Shown piece by piece: positions 35,959 to 45,360 of a stretch of DNA of 64,000 bases (the first letter of the stretch is position 1; every line of letters starts with the position of its first letter). The DNA is from Bacteroidota bacterium (GTDB taxonomy: Bacteria; Bacteroidota; Bacteroidia; Chitinophagales; Chitinophagaceae). The notes under the pieces were generated by a model. It did not search any database. It saw only the letters and a list, made by a program, of their open reading frames with translations, and was not told the DNA's origin. The translations under genes were made by a program, and so were the position numbers. The DNA lies in contig JAUZNZ010000002.1 of NCBI GenBank assembly GCA_030706735.1, forward strand, positions 124,001 to 188,000, given 5' to 3'.

Positions 35959-36756
35959 ATGTATTCCCGCCTCCGCCTCGCCCGAAAATATCTGCACTAT
36001 TTCCTGACTGCTTCCAACGGTAAGGGTCACGGCATTCATTCTCCGTTCGTGTATGATTTTGTCCGCAACGTACTGAATGACCGCCGCGAATATCCCCCCT
36101 ATCGCCGGATCGAGGGGCAGAGGCGAAAGCTATTGCGGGACCGGACCCTGCTGGCGGTGGAAGACCTTGGCGCGGGCAGTGTCGCGATACGCCCCGGCCA
36201 ACGCGCGATCGCAGAGATCACGAGGCATTCCGCCAAATCGGCCAGATTGGGTCAATTGCTGTTCCGGGTCGCCCGCCACTACCATGCTGGCCGTATCCTT
36301 GAGCTGGGGACCTCTCTCGGCCTTTCGACCGCTTGCCTGGCCAGCGCCTCCGAAGATGCTAGGGTACTGACGATCGAAGGCGCACCCGCCGTGGCGGAGG
36401 CGGCGAAAGCGAATTTTCAGTCCCTCGGCATTCGAAATATTGAGGTGATTACCGGCGATTTCGATCGCGCACTCCCGATTGCCCTGGACAAACTGGGGCA
36501 GGTCGACCTGGCATTTGTGGATGGCAATCATCGCCTGGATCCGACCCTGAGCTATTTTAACGCCCTGGTTGCCCGGGCATCCCCTTCTTCCGTTCTCATT
36601 TTCGACGATATCCATTGGAGTCATGAGATGGAAATGGCCTGGACGACGATAAAGGCCGATCCGCGATCAATGCTCACCGTCGATCTGTTCTTTCTGGGCT
36701 TCGTCTTCCTGCGCGAAGAATTCCGAATTCAGCAGGATTTCGTCGTCCGATTTTAG
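35959..36756 (+). CDS. Class I SAM-dependent methyltransferase (O-methyltransferase-like)
   Basis: 265 residues. N-terminal family segment GKGHGIHSPFVYDFV; SAM-binding motif I ILELGTSLGLSTACLA near residue 113; VLTIEGAP (motif post-I) and VDLAFVDGNH then FDDIHWS correspond to the acidic metal/catalytic region of O-methyltransferases. Substrate unknown. Probably co-transcribed with folA (38-nt gap). No signal peptide, so cytoplasmic. Confidence 0.87.
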   Translation: MYSRLRLARKYLHYFLTASNGKGHGIHSPFVYDFVRNVLNDRREYPPYRRIEGQRRKLLRDRTLLAVEDLGAGSVAIRPGQRAIAEITRHSAKSARLGQLLFRVARHYHAGRILELGTSLGLSTACLASASEDARVLTIEGAPAVAEAAKANFQSLGIRNIEVITGDFDRALPIALDKLGQVDLAFVDGNHRLDPTLSYFNALVARASPSSVLIFDDIHWSHEMEMAWTTIKADPRSMLTVDLFFLGFVFLREEFRIQQDFVVRF

Positions 36757-36850
36757 GCCTCCGATCCGAATATCCGGTATGGGGCACAATAGTTTAGATA
36801 ATCCATTCGTTGAGAATATTTTGTAATTTAAGGCCCCATAACCCACTATC

Positions 36851-37954
36851 ATGATCGTTGGCGTACTCAAGGAACCTTCATTCGAGTCCCGTGTTTCATT
36901 GTTGGCAGAAGGAACGACAGCCCTTATTAAGAGAGGCATCGAAGTTTGGGTAGAGACCGGCGCCGGCGAAATGGCATATTGCAGCGATGACGATTATGCC
37001 GCGGCCGGAGCGAAGGTCCACAGCAGGTCGGAGATCCTGGAAAAGGCCGAGCTGCTGTTGAGCATTCACGCCGGGGATATTCCTGCCGCCCTGCAGAACC
37101 GGATATTGATCGGGATCTACCAGCCTCTTTTCGAACGGGATCGCATGTCCGAATGGGCAAAACAGAATATTACCTGTTTTAGCCTCGATATGCTTCCCCG
37201 GACAACCCGCGCACAGAGCATGGATGTGCTCAGCTCCCAGGCGAATATCGCCGGCTACAAGGCCGTTTTGCTGGCCGCTAACCTATTTCCCCGCTATTTC
37301 CCTATGTTCATGACGGCGGCTGGCAGCATTCCACCGGCCAAGCTCCTCGTCCTGGGCGCCGGTGTGGCCGGGTTGCAGGCCATCGCCACGGCTCGTCGCC
37401 TCGGCGCCGTCGTCGAAGTGTTTGATACACGGCCTGCCGTAAAAGAAGAGGTCATGAGCCTTGGCGGAAAGTTCATCGAAGTCGAGGGTGCGGCGGATGC
37501 CTCGAAGGCGGGAGGCTATGCCGTGGAACAAACGCCGGAATTCCTGCAAAAACAACAGGCGCGGATCGCCGAGAGTATTGCCAAAGCGGATATCGTGATC
37601 ACGACAGCGCAGATCCCGGGCAAACGGGCGCCCATTCTGGTCAGGGAATCCATGATCGCGGCGATGCGGAAAGGATCGGTGATCATTGACCTGGCAGCCT
37701 CAACCGGCGGCAACACGGAATTGACGAAAAACGAGCAAACCGTCACGCAGCACGGCGTGAGGATCGTGGGTGCCTCAGCCCTGCCTTCCACCATGCCCTA
37801 CGACGCAAGCCGCCTTTATGGAAAGAATGTCTGGAACTTTATGCAGATCCTGTTGGACAAGGAAGGAAAATTACATCTCGATTTTGCGGATGATCTCGTG
37901 AAGGGCGCCTGCATCACGCATGGCGGCCAATTGGTTAATGAAAGAATGAAATAA
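36851..37954 (+). CDS. pntAA: NAD(P) transhydrogenase subunit alpha, NAD-binding part
   Basis: 367 residues, the soluble dI component. Alanine-dehydrogenase/PNT N-terminal domain (GVLKEPSFESRVSL) followed by the NAD-binding domain with VLGAGVAGLQAIATARRLGA near residue 168. The QIPGKRAPIL mobile-loop region is present. Together with the two next genes it couples hydride transfer from NADH to NADP+ with proton influx, supplying NADPH. The split pntAA/pntAB layout is the bacterial three-subunit form. 11 nt before pntAB. Confidence 0.97.
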   Translation: MIVGVLKEPSFESRVSLLAEGTTALIKRGIEVWVETGAGEMAYCSDDDYAAAGAKVHSRSEILEKAELLLSIHAGDIPAALQNRILIGIYQPLFERDRMSEWAKQNITCFSLDMLPRTTRAQSMDVLSSQANIAGYKAVLLAANLFPRYFPMFMTAAGSIPPAKLLVLGAGVAGLQAIATARRLGAVVEVFDTRPAVKEEVMSLGGKFIEVEGAADASKAGGYAVEQTPEFLQKQQARIAESIAKADIVITTAQIPGKRAPILVRESMIAAMRKGSVIIDLAASTGGNTELTKNEQTVTQHGVRIVGASALPSTMPYDASRLYGKNVWNFMQILLDKEGKLHLDFADDLVKGACITHGGQLVNERMK

Positions 37955-37965
37955 AAGTCTATAAT

Positions 37966-38274
37966 ATGCAAAATATACTGACCTGGATCAGCGACCATCA
38001 GCAAATGATCTATATCGTTATTCTGATGATCTTCTTAGGCATCGAGGTGATCGGACGAGTGCCCAGCGTACTGCATACTCCGTTGATGAGCGGCGCCAAT
38101 GCGATCCATGGCGTAGTGATCATCGGCGCCATCATCGTGATGGGGAAGGCGGAAAGCGGGAACTATGTCGCGCTCGGCCTCGGCTTCCTGGCCGTCGTGC
38201 TGGGTACGCTGAACGTCGTGGGCGGCTTCGTCGTGACCGACAGGATGCTGGAAATGTTCAAAAAGAAAAAATAG
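37966..38274 (+). CDS. pntAB: NAD(P) transhydrogenase subunit alpha, membrane part
   Basis: 102 residues, three predicted membrane helices (about 12-30, 40-60, 64-85), with GIEVIGRVPSVLHTPLMSGANAIHG, the conserved dII entry, split across helices 1-2. Forms the proton channel together with PntB. 11 nt after pntAA and 1 nt before pntB, so one operon. Confidence 0.96.
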   Translation: MQNILTWISDHQQMIYIVILMIFLGIEVIGRVPSVLHTPLMSGANAIHGVVIIGAIIVMGKAESGNYVALGLGFLAVVLGTLNVVGGFVVTDRMLEMFKKKK

Positions 38275-38275
38275 T

Positions 38276-39703
38276 ATGGGAATCAATATACTCACGCTTT
38301 GCTACCTGATCGCTTCCGTTACCTATATCCTGGGCCTCAAAATGTTGTCCAACCCCGCCACCGCACGCAGGGGCAACCTGATTGCGGCCGGCGGCATGAC
38401 CCTGGCCATCCTCGCTACCATTTTTTTGTATGAATATGATGGCGGCCTCCGATTGCATAATTACGCTTGGATCTTTGGAGGCATATTCATCGGTGGGCTC
38501 ATCGGAACCCTGACGGCACGAAAAGTGCATATGACCGCCATGCCCGAACTCGTCAGCCTCTTTAACGGCATGGGCGGCGCCTGCGCAGCCCTGATCTCGA
38601 TCGTCGAGTTCGATCATTTGTTTCACGAGAACAAGATCGATGCGGCCTTTTTTTCGGACAAGACAGATGGAGGGATGTATCTGATTATCGTTGCAGGAGC
38701 CATTATAGGCAGCGTTTCATTCGCCGGTAGTGTCGTGGCCTGGGGTAAACTGAGTGGAAAGGTTAAAGATCTTTCTTTCCGGGGCCAGCATATCGCTAAC
38801 CTCGTGGTGCTGCTTATGACCATATCGGCCGCGTTTTTCGCTTTTCACGCCAACGTCCGCCATGCCAATATCCCTTTTTTTGTAACGGTTCTTCTGGCAT
38901 TGATCTATGGCATCCTCTTCGTCCTGCCCATTGGCGGAGCAGATATGCCTGTTGTCATTTCTCTCCTGAACTCCTTTACCGGCGTGGCAGCAGCTTGCGG
39001 CGGCTTCCTGTATGACAATAAAGCCATGCTGACGGGAGGTATCCTGGTCGGTGCAGCCGGCACCTTATTGACCATCCTCATGTGCAAAGCGATGAACCGC
39101 TCACTGAAAAATGTGCTGATCGGCTCATTTGGCGCAACGGCTGTGCATACAACCGTCACACAACCACAGGGTGCTTACAAGGAGATCAGCATCGGCGACG
39201 CCGCCATGCTCATGAACTATGCCCACAAAGTGATGATCGTTCCCGGATACGGTCTGGCCGTGGCCCAGGCCCAGCATGCCTGCCATGAACTCGAAAAATT
39301 ACTGACGGACAAGGGAGTGGAAGTGAAATATGCCATCCACCCCGTCGCAGGCCGTATGCCCGGCCACATGAACGTATTGCTGGCGGAGGCCGACGTAAGC
39401 TATGATAACCTCCTGGAAATGGAACAGGCCAATGAAGAGTTTCCCTCCACTGATGTCGTCCTCGTCCTGGGCGCCAACGACGTAGTCAATCCCGCCGCGA
39501 AGAATGATCCTTCTTCACCCATATATGGTATGCCGATACTTGATGTGGAAGCGGCCAAGACCTGTATCGTCAATAAACGCAGTATGAAGCCGGGCTATGC
39601 CGGCATTGAGAATGACTTGTTCTTCCGCCCCAAAACGTCCATGTTGTTCGGGGACGCAAAAAAGGTGTTGCAGGATCTGATCGCCGAGATTAAAACCTTA
39701 TAA
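38276..39703 (+). CDS. pntB: NAD(P) transhydrogenase subunit beta
   Basis: 475 residues. Nine or so membrane helices in the first 290 residues (dII; includes RKVHMTAMPELVSLFNGMGGACAAL split by loops and the proton-path His/Asn region), then the soluble NADP-binding dIII with VPGYGLAVAQAQH, YAIHPVAGRMPGHMNVLLAEA and VLVLGANDVVNPAA. Receives hydride from PntAA-bound NADH. Begins 1 nt after pntAB. Confidence 0.97.
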   Translation: MGINILTLCYLIASVTYILGLKMLSNPATARRGNLIAAGGMTLAILATIFLYEYDGGLRLHNYAWIFGGIFIGGLIGTLTARKVHMTAMPELVSLFNGMGGACAALISIVEFDHLFHENKIDAAFFSDKTDGGMYLIIVAGAIIGSVSFAGSVVAWGKLSGKVKDLSFRGQHIANLVVLLMTISAAFFAFHANVRHANIPFFVTVLLALIYGILFVLPIGGADMPVVISLLNSFTGVAAACGGFLYDNKAMLTGGILVGAAGTLLTILMCKAMNRSLKNVLIGSFGATAVHTTVTQPQGAYKEISIGDAAMLMNYAHKVMIVPGYGLAVAQAQHACHELEKLLTDKGVEVKYAIHPVAGRMPGHMNVLLAEADVSYDNLLEMEQANEEFPSTDVVLVLGANDVVNPAAKNDPSSPIYGMPILDVEAAKTCIVNKRSMKPGYAGIENDLFFRPKTSMLFGDAKKVLQDLIAEIKTL

Positions 39704-39720
39704 GCACCGCATTTTTGCGC

Positions 39721-39728
39721 TAATTTTG
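39721..39728 (+). promoter_or_regulatory. -7 box (TAATTTTG) before the rRNA methyltransferase gene
   Basis: Exact TAnnTTTG, 20 nt before the ATG at 39749; TTA (a one-base variant of TTG) lies exactly 20 nt upstream of the box. Suggests the gene is transcribed separately from pntB. Confidence 0.5.
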
Positions 39729-39748
39729 TCACCCAGTTCACTACGACG

Positions 39749-41149
39749 ATGAACGCTGTTCCTTCTTTGCCATCAGATTTGTTGTCTTCCCTGGAAGGGG
39801 TTCCCGGATTCGACAGGGCTGCTTTTATAAAGGCGCATGCATCGGACCTGCGCGTTCACTCCATCCGGCTTAACCCGCAAAAGATGCCCGCCCTGCCCGT
39901 CGAATTTGAAGCGCAAGCCGAAAAGGTGCCCTGGTCCACGCTGGGTTATTATCTTTCCGAACGGCCATCCTATACCTTCGATCCCTTGTTCCACGCCGGC
40001 GCTTACTATGTCCAGGAGGCATCGGGCATGTTCCTTGAACAGGCGTTGCGGCAAACTGCTGATCTGCGTCAACCCCTAAGAATATTGGACCTCTGTGCCG
40101 CGCCGGGTGGCAAATCCACATTGCTCCAGTCCCTGATCTCATCCGAAAGTCTGCTTGTGAGCAATGAGGCGATCCGCAGTCGGGTAGCCATCCTGCGGGA
40201 GAACTTGATGAAATGGGGCGCCGCCAATACGATCGTTATTCACAACGACCCTCGCGAGATCGGAAAAATGGAGAATTATTATGACGTGATGGTCGTAGAT
40301 GCACCGTGCAGTGGCAGCGGCCTGTTCCGGCGGGATCCGGAAGCGACGGGGGAATGGAGCGTCGACAGCGTCCGGGCCTGCAATCTGAGACAGCAGCGGA
40401 TCCTCGCTGACAGCTGGCCTGCTTTGCGCAAGGATGGGGTATTGATCTATTCGACCTGCTCTTATTCCAGGGAAGAAGATGAGGGTATTCTGGATTGGGC
40501 TATGACACAGTTCGAGGCGGAGGGCCTGCGTCTGCAGATCGATCCGTCCTGGCATATCGTGGAAACGACCGGCCAAACCGGAGGGTATGGTTACCGGTTC
40601 TTCCCTGACAAACTGAAGGGCGAAGGTTTTTTCCTTGCGGCATGGAGAAAGAAGAGCGGTAATGCATTTCATTATCCCCGAAGTCGGGGATCGGCCTTGG
40701 TTCGTCCCTCGAGACAGGAGGAGGATCAGGCCAGGGCCCATATCGATCGCCGGCGGTCGTTGACCTTTTTCAGGCAAGATGAGAATTTGTGCTGCATCCC
40801 CGCGGAGTTCGGAGAAGATCTGACCTTTCTCCGCGCATGTGCATGGGTTAAGAGTGCCGGGGTCCAGGCCGGCCGGCAGGCAGGGAAAGATTTTGTTCCG
40901 GCGCATGATCTCGCATTGAGCGGATTGATCAACCAGGAATGGCCGGCCATCGATCTTTCGAAGGATGAGGCCATATCCTATTTGAGAAAAGAAGAAATGA
41001 GCCTGACGCCGGACGAGGCCGGCAAGGGCAAGAACAAGGGCTGGCGCCTGGTCCGATACCGGGGTCATAACCTGGGCTGGGCCAAGATGCTGACCGGTCG
41101 CATTAATAATTACTACCCGAAGGAGTTGAGAATCCTAAAGCGCAATTAA
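39749..41149 (+). CDS. RsmF/NOP2-like rRNA (cytosine-C5) methyltransferase
   Basis: 466 residues. The catalytic core has LDLCAAPGGKSTLLQ (SAM loop), VDAPCSGSGLFRRDP (Pro-Cys motif IV) and YSTCSYSREEDEGI (Thr-Cys nucleophile motif VI), all intact. The C-terminal 150 residues resemble the RsmF RNA-binding tail, ending in GRINNYYPKELRILK. It probably methylates a 16S rRNA cytosine. The stop is 3 nt from the convergent TIGR03067 gene, with no terminator between. Confidence 0.93.
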   Translation: MNAVPSLPSDLLSSLEGVPGFDRAAFIKAHASDLRVHSIRLNPQKMPALPVEFEAQAEKVPWSTLGYYLSERPSYTFDPLFHAGAYYVQEASGMFLEQALRQTADLRQPLRILDLCAAPGGKSTLLQSLISSESLLVSNEAIRSRVAILRENLMKWGAANTIVIHNDPREIGKMENYYDVMVVDAPCSGSGLFRRDPEATGEWSVDSVRACNLRQQRILADSWPALRKDGVLIYSTCSYSREEDEGILDWAMTQFEAEGLRLQIDPSWHIVETTGQTGGYGYRFFPDKLKGEGFFLAAWRKKSGNAFHYPRSRGSALVRPSRQEEDQARAHIDRRRSLTFFRQDENLCCIPAEFGEDLTFLRACAWVKSAGVQAGRQAGKDFVPAHDLALSGLINQEWPAIDLSKDEAISYLRKEEMSLTPDEAGKGKNKGWRLVRYRGHNLGWAKMLTGRINNYYPKELRILKRN

Positions 41150-41152
41150 CGA

Positions 41153-41509
41153 TTAGCCGTCGATCCGTTTGTAGCGGACCAGGTAAAGGAGCGTTTGTTC
41201 AACGGTCCGGAATGACTCGGGCAGGGTATCCCCTCCCAGATTGTAACAGATGATCAGGTCGTTGCCTTCGAATTGATAGATGCAATAAAAGGTCTTTCCT
41301 TGATTAGGGCCAAACAGACTGGTAATGGTCATGGCTGCCGGAGAGGATCCGGGGATCGCTTGCAACAACCCGCTATCGATTATTTTCTCTTCATGGAGCT
41401 GATAGGAATTCCCATCCATTTCAAGGACCATTTTGTCGAAACCGGACGAGGGCAGCTTCTTGCCACCCAATTCCGCCTCGGCGATCTTCCATTTTCCGGA
41501 AAGTTCCAT
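41153..41509 (-). CDS. Small TIGR03067-like (lipocalin-type) protein
   Basis: 118 residues, starting at the ATG at 41509 (MELSGKWKIAEAELGGKKLP); the open frame runs on upstream to 41800 but only as antisense to the LysM gene. The pattern LSGKWKI..AELGGKKLP, then alternating strands and a final LLYLVRYKR fits the TIGR03067 family, a lipocalin-like beta-barrel of unknown function often described as predicted planctomycete-type protein. No signal peptide at this start. Divergent from the LysM gene (79 nt between starts). Confidence 0.7.
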   Translation of the reverse strand: MELSGKWKIAEAELGGKKLPSSGFDKMVLEMDGNSYQLHEEKIIDSGLLQAIPGSSPAAMTITSLFGPNQGKTFYCIYQFEGNDLIICYNLGGDTLPESFRTVEQTLLYLVRYKRIDG

Positions 41510-41588
41510 GCAGTTAAAATACGTTTTTGGTGTTTTATTTGCAAGATATTTCGTGCATCTTTGCTTAGAAAGCCAATAAAACAGACCC

Positions 41589-42560
41589 ATGCGATCTCCC
41601 GTAACACTATTATTACTGCTCGGCCTCCTTTCTTCTGTGGCCGTCCGGTCGCAGTCCGATGAGCTGATGATCCAGGGGCAGACCGGAAAATTATACGTCC
41701 TGCATATTGTGGCTGCAAAAGAGACCTGGTATAGCATCGGCAGAATGTACAACGAGCTTCCCAAGACCATCAGCGCCTTCAATAAACTGACGATGGACAA
41801 GCCATTGGAGATCGGGCAGCAGATCCAGATTCCCCTGACGGCGACGAATTTTTCCCAGAGCGGGCAAAAGGCTGTGGCGGGCGAGACGCTCGTCCCCGTC
41901 TATCATGTCGTTCAGGAAAAAGAATGGATGTACCGCATCAGCATCAATCATAATAAAGTGCCCATCGCGAGCCTGGAAAAATGGAATCATATCAACAAGG
42001 ACCAGGTAAAGGCAGGAATGCATATGGTCGTAGGCTTCCTCAAGGTCAAGACCGCTTTATCGGCGCTGGCCGCTGGCCACGCGGCCCCCGCGGCTCCCGC
42101 CGCAGCGGGGGCGGAGCCCCCGGCGCCGAAACCGGCCGCTTCCACCGCATCGGCCCCTCCCCCCTCACAGACGTCGCAGAACAAGCCTGATTCCGCGGTT
42201 CCGGCCGCCCCGACCACATCGATGGCGCTTCACGCCCCCGCCTCCCCACTTCACTATAACGGGGGGTTTTTCAGGGCCGATTTCTACGACGGTGGCAGGA
42301 CGGCCACCGGCCTGGCCGGCACATTTAAGAGCTCCAGCGGATGGCAGGACGGAAGATATTATGCCCTGATGAATAATGTGCCCGTGGGCACGATCGTAAA
42401 GATCACTGACGCCACCACAGCAAGGAGCATTTTTGCCAAAGTATTGGGACAACTTCCGGATATGAAGGAAAGCGCCGGCCTGTCCGTTCGGATCAGCAAC
42501 GCAGCGGCCAGCGAGCTGGGCGCAGGAGATGGCCGGTTTAACGTGGAGATGAAATATTGA
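41589..42560 (+). CDS. Secreted LysM protein with C-terminal DPBB-like domain
   Basis: 323 residues. Signal peptide (LLLLLGLLSSVAVRSQ), two LysM-like modules (about 38-82, KETWYSIGRMYNELPKTI; about 100-150, EKEWMYRISINHNKVPI), an Ala/Pro-rich GC-rich linker (about 158-215) and a C-terminal double-psi beta-barrel-like domain (FRADFYDGGRTATGLAGTF ... VPVGTIVKITD), as in RlpA-like proteins. Expected to bind peptidoglycan; whether the C-terminal domain is a lytic enzyme cannot be judged. Its stop abuts the fmt stop (zero gap). Confidence 0.85.
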   Translation: MRSPVTLLLLLGLLSSVAVRSQSDELMIQGQTGKLYVLHIVAAKETWYSIGRMYNELPKTISAFNKLTMDKPLEIGQQIQIPLTATNFSQSGQKAVAGETLVPVYHVVQEKEWMYRISINHNKVPIASLEKWNHINKDQVKAGMHMVVGFLKVKTALSALAAGHAAPAAPAAAGAEPPAPKPAASTASAPPPSQTSQNKPDSAVPAAPTTSMALHAPASPLHYNGGFFRADFYDGGRTATGLAGTFKSSSGWQDGRYYALMNNVPVGTIVKITDATTARSIFAKVLGQLPDMKESAGLSVRISNAAASELGAGDGRFNVEMKY

Positions 42561-43499
42561 CTACCGGTAACCTCTTAGAAAGTCTTCGATCTTCATCTTC
42601 CTTTTTCCCTCCAGCTGGACCTCTTCCAGCCTGATCATCCCATCTGCCGCGGCGAATTTCAGGAATGTCTTTTTATCCGTCACAAGCTGGCCCGCCGGCA
42701 CGGACGGGATACCAGGTTCTTTTTCAGATCGATAAACCTTCAGCACCTTCCCATCCAGCTGGGTAAAAGCCCCTGGAAACGGAGAAAGCCCCCGGATCAG
42801 ATCATAGATCTCGGCTACCGGTCTGTTCCAATCTATCCGGCAGGTCTCCGTGAAGATCTTTGGAGCATGTTTTATCCCGGCCTCTCCTCCACTGACCTCG
42901 ATTTGCGGCCGCTCTGTCAATGTTCCGGCGATCAGGCCCTCCACGGTGCGTACGACCAGCCGCGCACCAATCTCCTTCATCCGGTCATGCACGTCGCCTG
43001 CCGTCTCCTGGTCGCCAATGGGGAATCGTTCCTGCATCAGGATATTGCCCGTATCGATATCATGCTGCAATTTGAACGTCGTTACGCCTGTCTCTTTTTC
43101 TCCATGGATGACCGCCCAATTGATCGGCGCCGCACCGCGATATTGCGGCAGCAAAGATCCATGCAGATTGATCGTGCCGAGACGGGGCATATTCCAGACA
43201 ACTTCCGGTAGCATTCGGAAAGCAACGACGACCTGGAGGTCGGCATGCAAGGACCGCAAGGAGTCCAAAAATTGCTTGTCCTTCAGCTTCTCCGGCTGCA
43301 GCAAGGTCAGGCCATGTTGGTTGGCGTATTTTTTTACCGCACTCTCACTCATCTGCATGCCGCGGCCCGCGGGTTTGTCCGGCGCCGTAACGACACCGGC
43401 GATCAGGTATCCGGCGCGCACCAGTGCATCCAGGGATGCAACGGCGAATTCCGGCGTACCCATAAATACCAGGCGAAGGGGATCTTTGTGAGCGGACAT
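42561..43499 (-). CDS. fmt: Methionyl-tRNA formyltransferase
   Basis: 312 residues. Formylates Met on the initiator tRNA (present at 8033). The formyltransferase core shows FMGTPEFAVASL, the folate-site GSLLPQYRGAAPINWA (with the catalytic Asn-His-Asp type residues: INLHGS, then DTG) and QHDIDTGNIL; a C-terminal OB-like domain follows. ATG 43499 is chosen over 43529 because the latter would overlap the upstream gene and because TATCTTTG ends 5 nt before 43499. Downstream of the NamZ-like gene with a 19-nt gap. Confidence 0.96.
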   Translation of the reverse strand: MSAHKDPLRLVFMGTPEFAVASLDALVRAGYLIAGVVTAPDKPAGRGMQMSESAVKKYANQHGLTLLQPEKLKDKQFLDSLRSLHADLQVVVAFRMLPEVVWNMPRLGTINLHGSLLPQYRGAAPINWAVIHGEKETGVTTFKLQHDIDTGNILMQERFPIGDQETAGDVHDRMKEIGARLVVRTVEGLIAGTLTERPQIEVSGGEAGIKHAPKIFTETCRIDWNRPVAEIYDLIRGLSPFPGAFTQLDGKVLKVYRSEKEPGIPSVPAGQLVTDKKTFLKFAAADGMIRLEEVQLEGKRKMKIEDFLRGYR

Positions 43500-43504
43500 G
43501 CCGG

Positions 43505-43512
43505 CAAAGATA
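43505..43512 (-). promoter_or_regulatory. -7 box (TATCTTTG) of fmt
   Basis: Exact TAnnTTTG on the minus strand, ending 5 nt before the fmt ATG; lies between the NamZ-like stop and fmt. Supports start 43499 and an fmt-specific transcript. Confidence 0.55.
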
Positions 43513-43518
43513 GTACGG

Positions 43519-44826
43519 TCATGGACCAAAATCGGGATACAGCAGGTATTTCTTTCGGATCTTTAAGAAGTTGCCGAGGGCCGGCTCCCAGGATTTTCTG
43601 ATCTCCTCTTCCGTTTTTCCTTCGATCAATTGCTGCTTCAGCTGATCGTTCCCCGCCAGCTTATTGAAGAAATTGGAAGAGCCGGAAAAAAAATGCTCCT
43701 TGTCCGGATAGAGCTGGTAGGCTTGGATCAACCACTTCAGGCACAGCCTGTCACCCGTTTCCTTCGACACATTGATCCTGCTCAGATCATATCCATAGCA
43801 GGTCTTGTCGAGCAGTGGCGGATTCTTTGCGCCCTCGACGCTCCGGGGTACAAAGCGATACAGGTTCGACGGGAAGGCGGGATGTCCGAATTGCTGAAAA
43901 GGCTTGTCCGTACCCCTTCCCAGGCTGACCGGCGTTCCCTCGAACAGGCAAAGCGAAGGATACAGATAAACGGATTGCATGTTGGGAAGATTTGGAGATG
44001 GCTTTACCGGTAAGGAATACCTCGACTTATGTGAGTAATTCCGGCAGGGGATCACGATCAGCCGGAAATCGTGCATGGCGAGGTGGGCAGGCCGCTTGCG
44101 CATGGCCCCTATCTGCGAGTCGATCCGGTTAGCGGATTCGTTGATGGCGTGGATGGTGCTCAGCTGTCGGATGATCGTCGGATCGAGCCACAGTTCGCCC
44201 ACAAGCATGTGGGCATATTCCCCGATCGTCATTCCATAGACGATGGGCACCGGCTGCATCCCCACGAAAGATTTGAACCGCGGGTCCAGCACCGGACCGT
44301 CGACATAGAATCCATTCGGATCGGGCCGGTCCAAAATGATCAGCGGCCGGTTATTTTCGATAGCCGCCTCGATGAATTCCTGCAACGATGAAATATAGGT
44401 ATAGAACCTGACCCCGACGTCCTGGATGTCGAATAGCAGGATATCGATCCCGGCCAGATCGGCAGCGGATGGTTTGCGCTTGGTCCCATATAAGGAAATA
44501 ATAGGGATACCCGTGCGGGGATCCTGGAGGTCATTTACATGCTCGCCGGCGTCCGCATCACCGCGGAACCCATGTTCCGGTGAAAATATCTTCCGGATAT
44601 GAATGCCTTTTTTCAGCAACGTGTCAACCAGGTGGGTTTTTCCAACCATCGACGTTTGATTGGCAAAGACGGCGATGGACGCGCCTTTCAGCAAAGGAAG
44701 GTACTGGCTCATCTGATCGGCGCCGGTCAGGATGGGCGGCGTCACGGCTCCGGAAGGCCTTCGTTGCCCCTGGACAATGCCTGCATGCAGCACCAATAAG
44801 GTGAGAACCAGTATGGGAACTCTCAT
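43519..44826 (-). CDS. DUF1343 / NamZ-like exo-beta-N-acetylmuramidase
   Basis: 435 residues with signal peptide (ILVLTLLVLHAGIVQG). Family DUF1343 includes NamZ, an exo-acting muramidase releasing MurNAc from peptidoglycan fragments. Visible family motifs: FANQTSMVGKTHLVD, SPEHGFRGDADAGE (with candidate catalytic acidic/His residues), LLFDIQDVGVRFYTYISS and the LDRPDPNG block. Acts outside the cytoplasm in cell-wall recycling. Activity is inferred from family only. First gene of a pair with fmt. Confidence 0.88.
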   Translation of the reverse strand: MRVPILVLTLLVLHAGIVQGQRRPSGAVTPPILTGADQMSQYLPLLKGASIAVFANQTSMVGKTHLVDTLLKKGIHIRKIFSPEHGFRGDADAGEHVNDLQDPRTGIPIISLYGTKRKPSAADLAGIDILLFDIQDVGVRFYTYISSLQEFIEAAIENNRPLIILDRPDPNGFYVDGPVLDPRFKSFVGMQPVPIVYGMTIGEYAHMLVGELWLDPTIIRQLSTIHAINESANRIDSQIGAMRKRPAHLAMHDFRLIVIPCRNYSHKSRYSLPVKPSPNLPNMQSVYLYPSLCLFEGTPVSLGRGTDKPFQQFGHPAFPSNLYRFVPRSVEGAKNPPLLDKTCYGYDLSRINVSKETGDRLCLKWLIQAYQLYPDKEHFFSGSSNFFNKLAGNDQLKQQLIEGKTEEEIRKSWEPALGNFLKIRKKYLLYPDFGP

Positions 44827-44907
44827 AAGCCTGTTTTTAACTAATTATCCTACCTTGCGGCATATTCCTGGTACAGGAAATTACTAAAAATAAATGACGC
44901 AGTAGTT

Positions 44908-45360
44908 ATGCAACAAGTTAAAGCAGGTGATACGGTAAAAGTACATTATCATGGCCGCCTTACAGACGGAACGACCTTCGATTCTTCGGAAGGTCGCGCC
45001 CCACTCGAATTCGAGGTGGGGAGTGGCATGGTGATCAAGGGATTTGATGAAGGTTTGTTGGGCATGACGGTAGGACAAAAGAAGACTATCGAGATTCCTG
45101 CAGAACATGCATACGGTCCGAAAGATCCTCAGGCTCTGATAGAATTCCCGATCGATCGTTTCCCGGAACATATTAAGCCCGAGCCCGGCATGCGGCTCGA
45201 CATGACCAATGGCCAGGGCCATCCGATCCCCGTGATCATCAAAGAGGTCAGGGCAGATTCGGTAGTACTCGACGCTAACCATCAACTGGCCGGTGAAGAT
45301 CTGATTTTTGACCTCGAATTGATGGAGATCAAAAGCCCTTCGCGCATCATCATGCCTTAA
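44908..45360 (+). CDS. FKBP-type peptidyl-prolyl isomerase, SlyD-like
   Basis: 150 residues. FKBP core (KAGDTVKVHYHGRLTDG, then FDSS, VIKGFDEGLLGM, KTIEIPAEHAYG) with a SlyD-type insert-in-flap domain (about 70-120) and a final FKBP strand DLIFDLELMEI. It catalyses proline isomerisation and likely acts as a folding chaperone in the cytoplasm. Lacks the His-rich metal-binding tail of E. coli SlyD. Its 3-prime end overlaps the convergent CPBP gene by 11 nt. Confidence 0.95.
   Translation: MQQVKAGDTVKVHYHGRLTDGTTFDSSEGRAPLEFEVGSGMVIKGFDEGLLGMTVGQKKTIEIPAEHAYGPKDPQALIEFPIDRFPEHIKPEPGMRLDMTNGQGHPIPVIIKEVRADSVVLDANHQLAGEDLIFDLELMEIKSPSRIIMP

Noticed and set aside
41510-41800. N-terminal extension of the TIGR03067-like frame
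   Set aside because: Antisense to the LysM gene start and lacks family resemblance; start placed at 41509.
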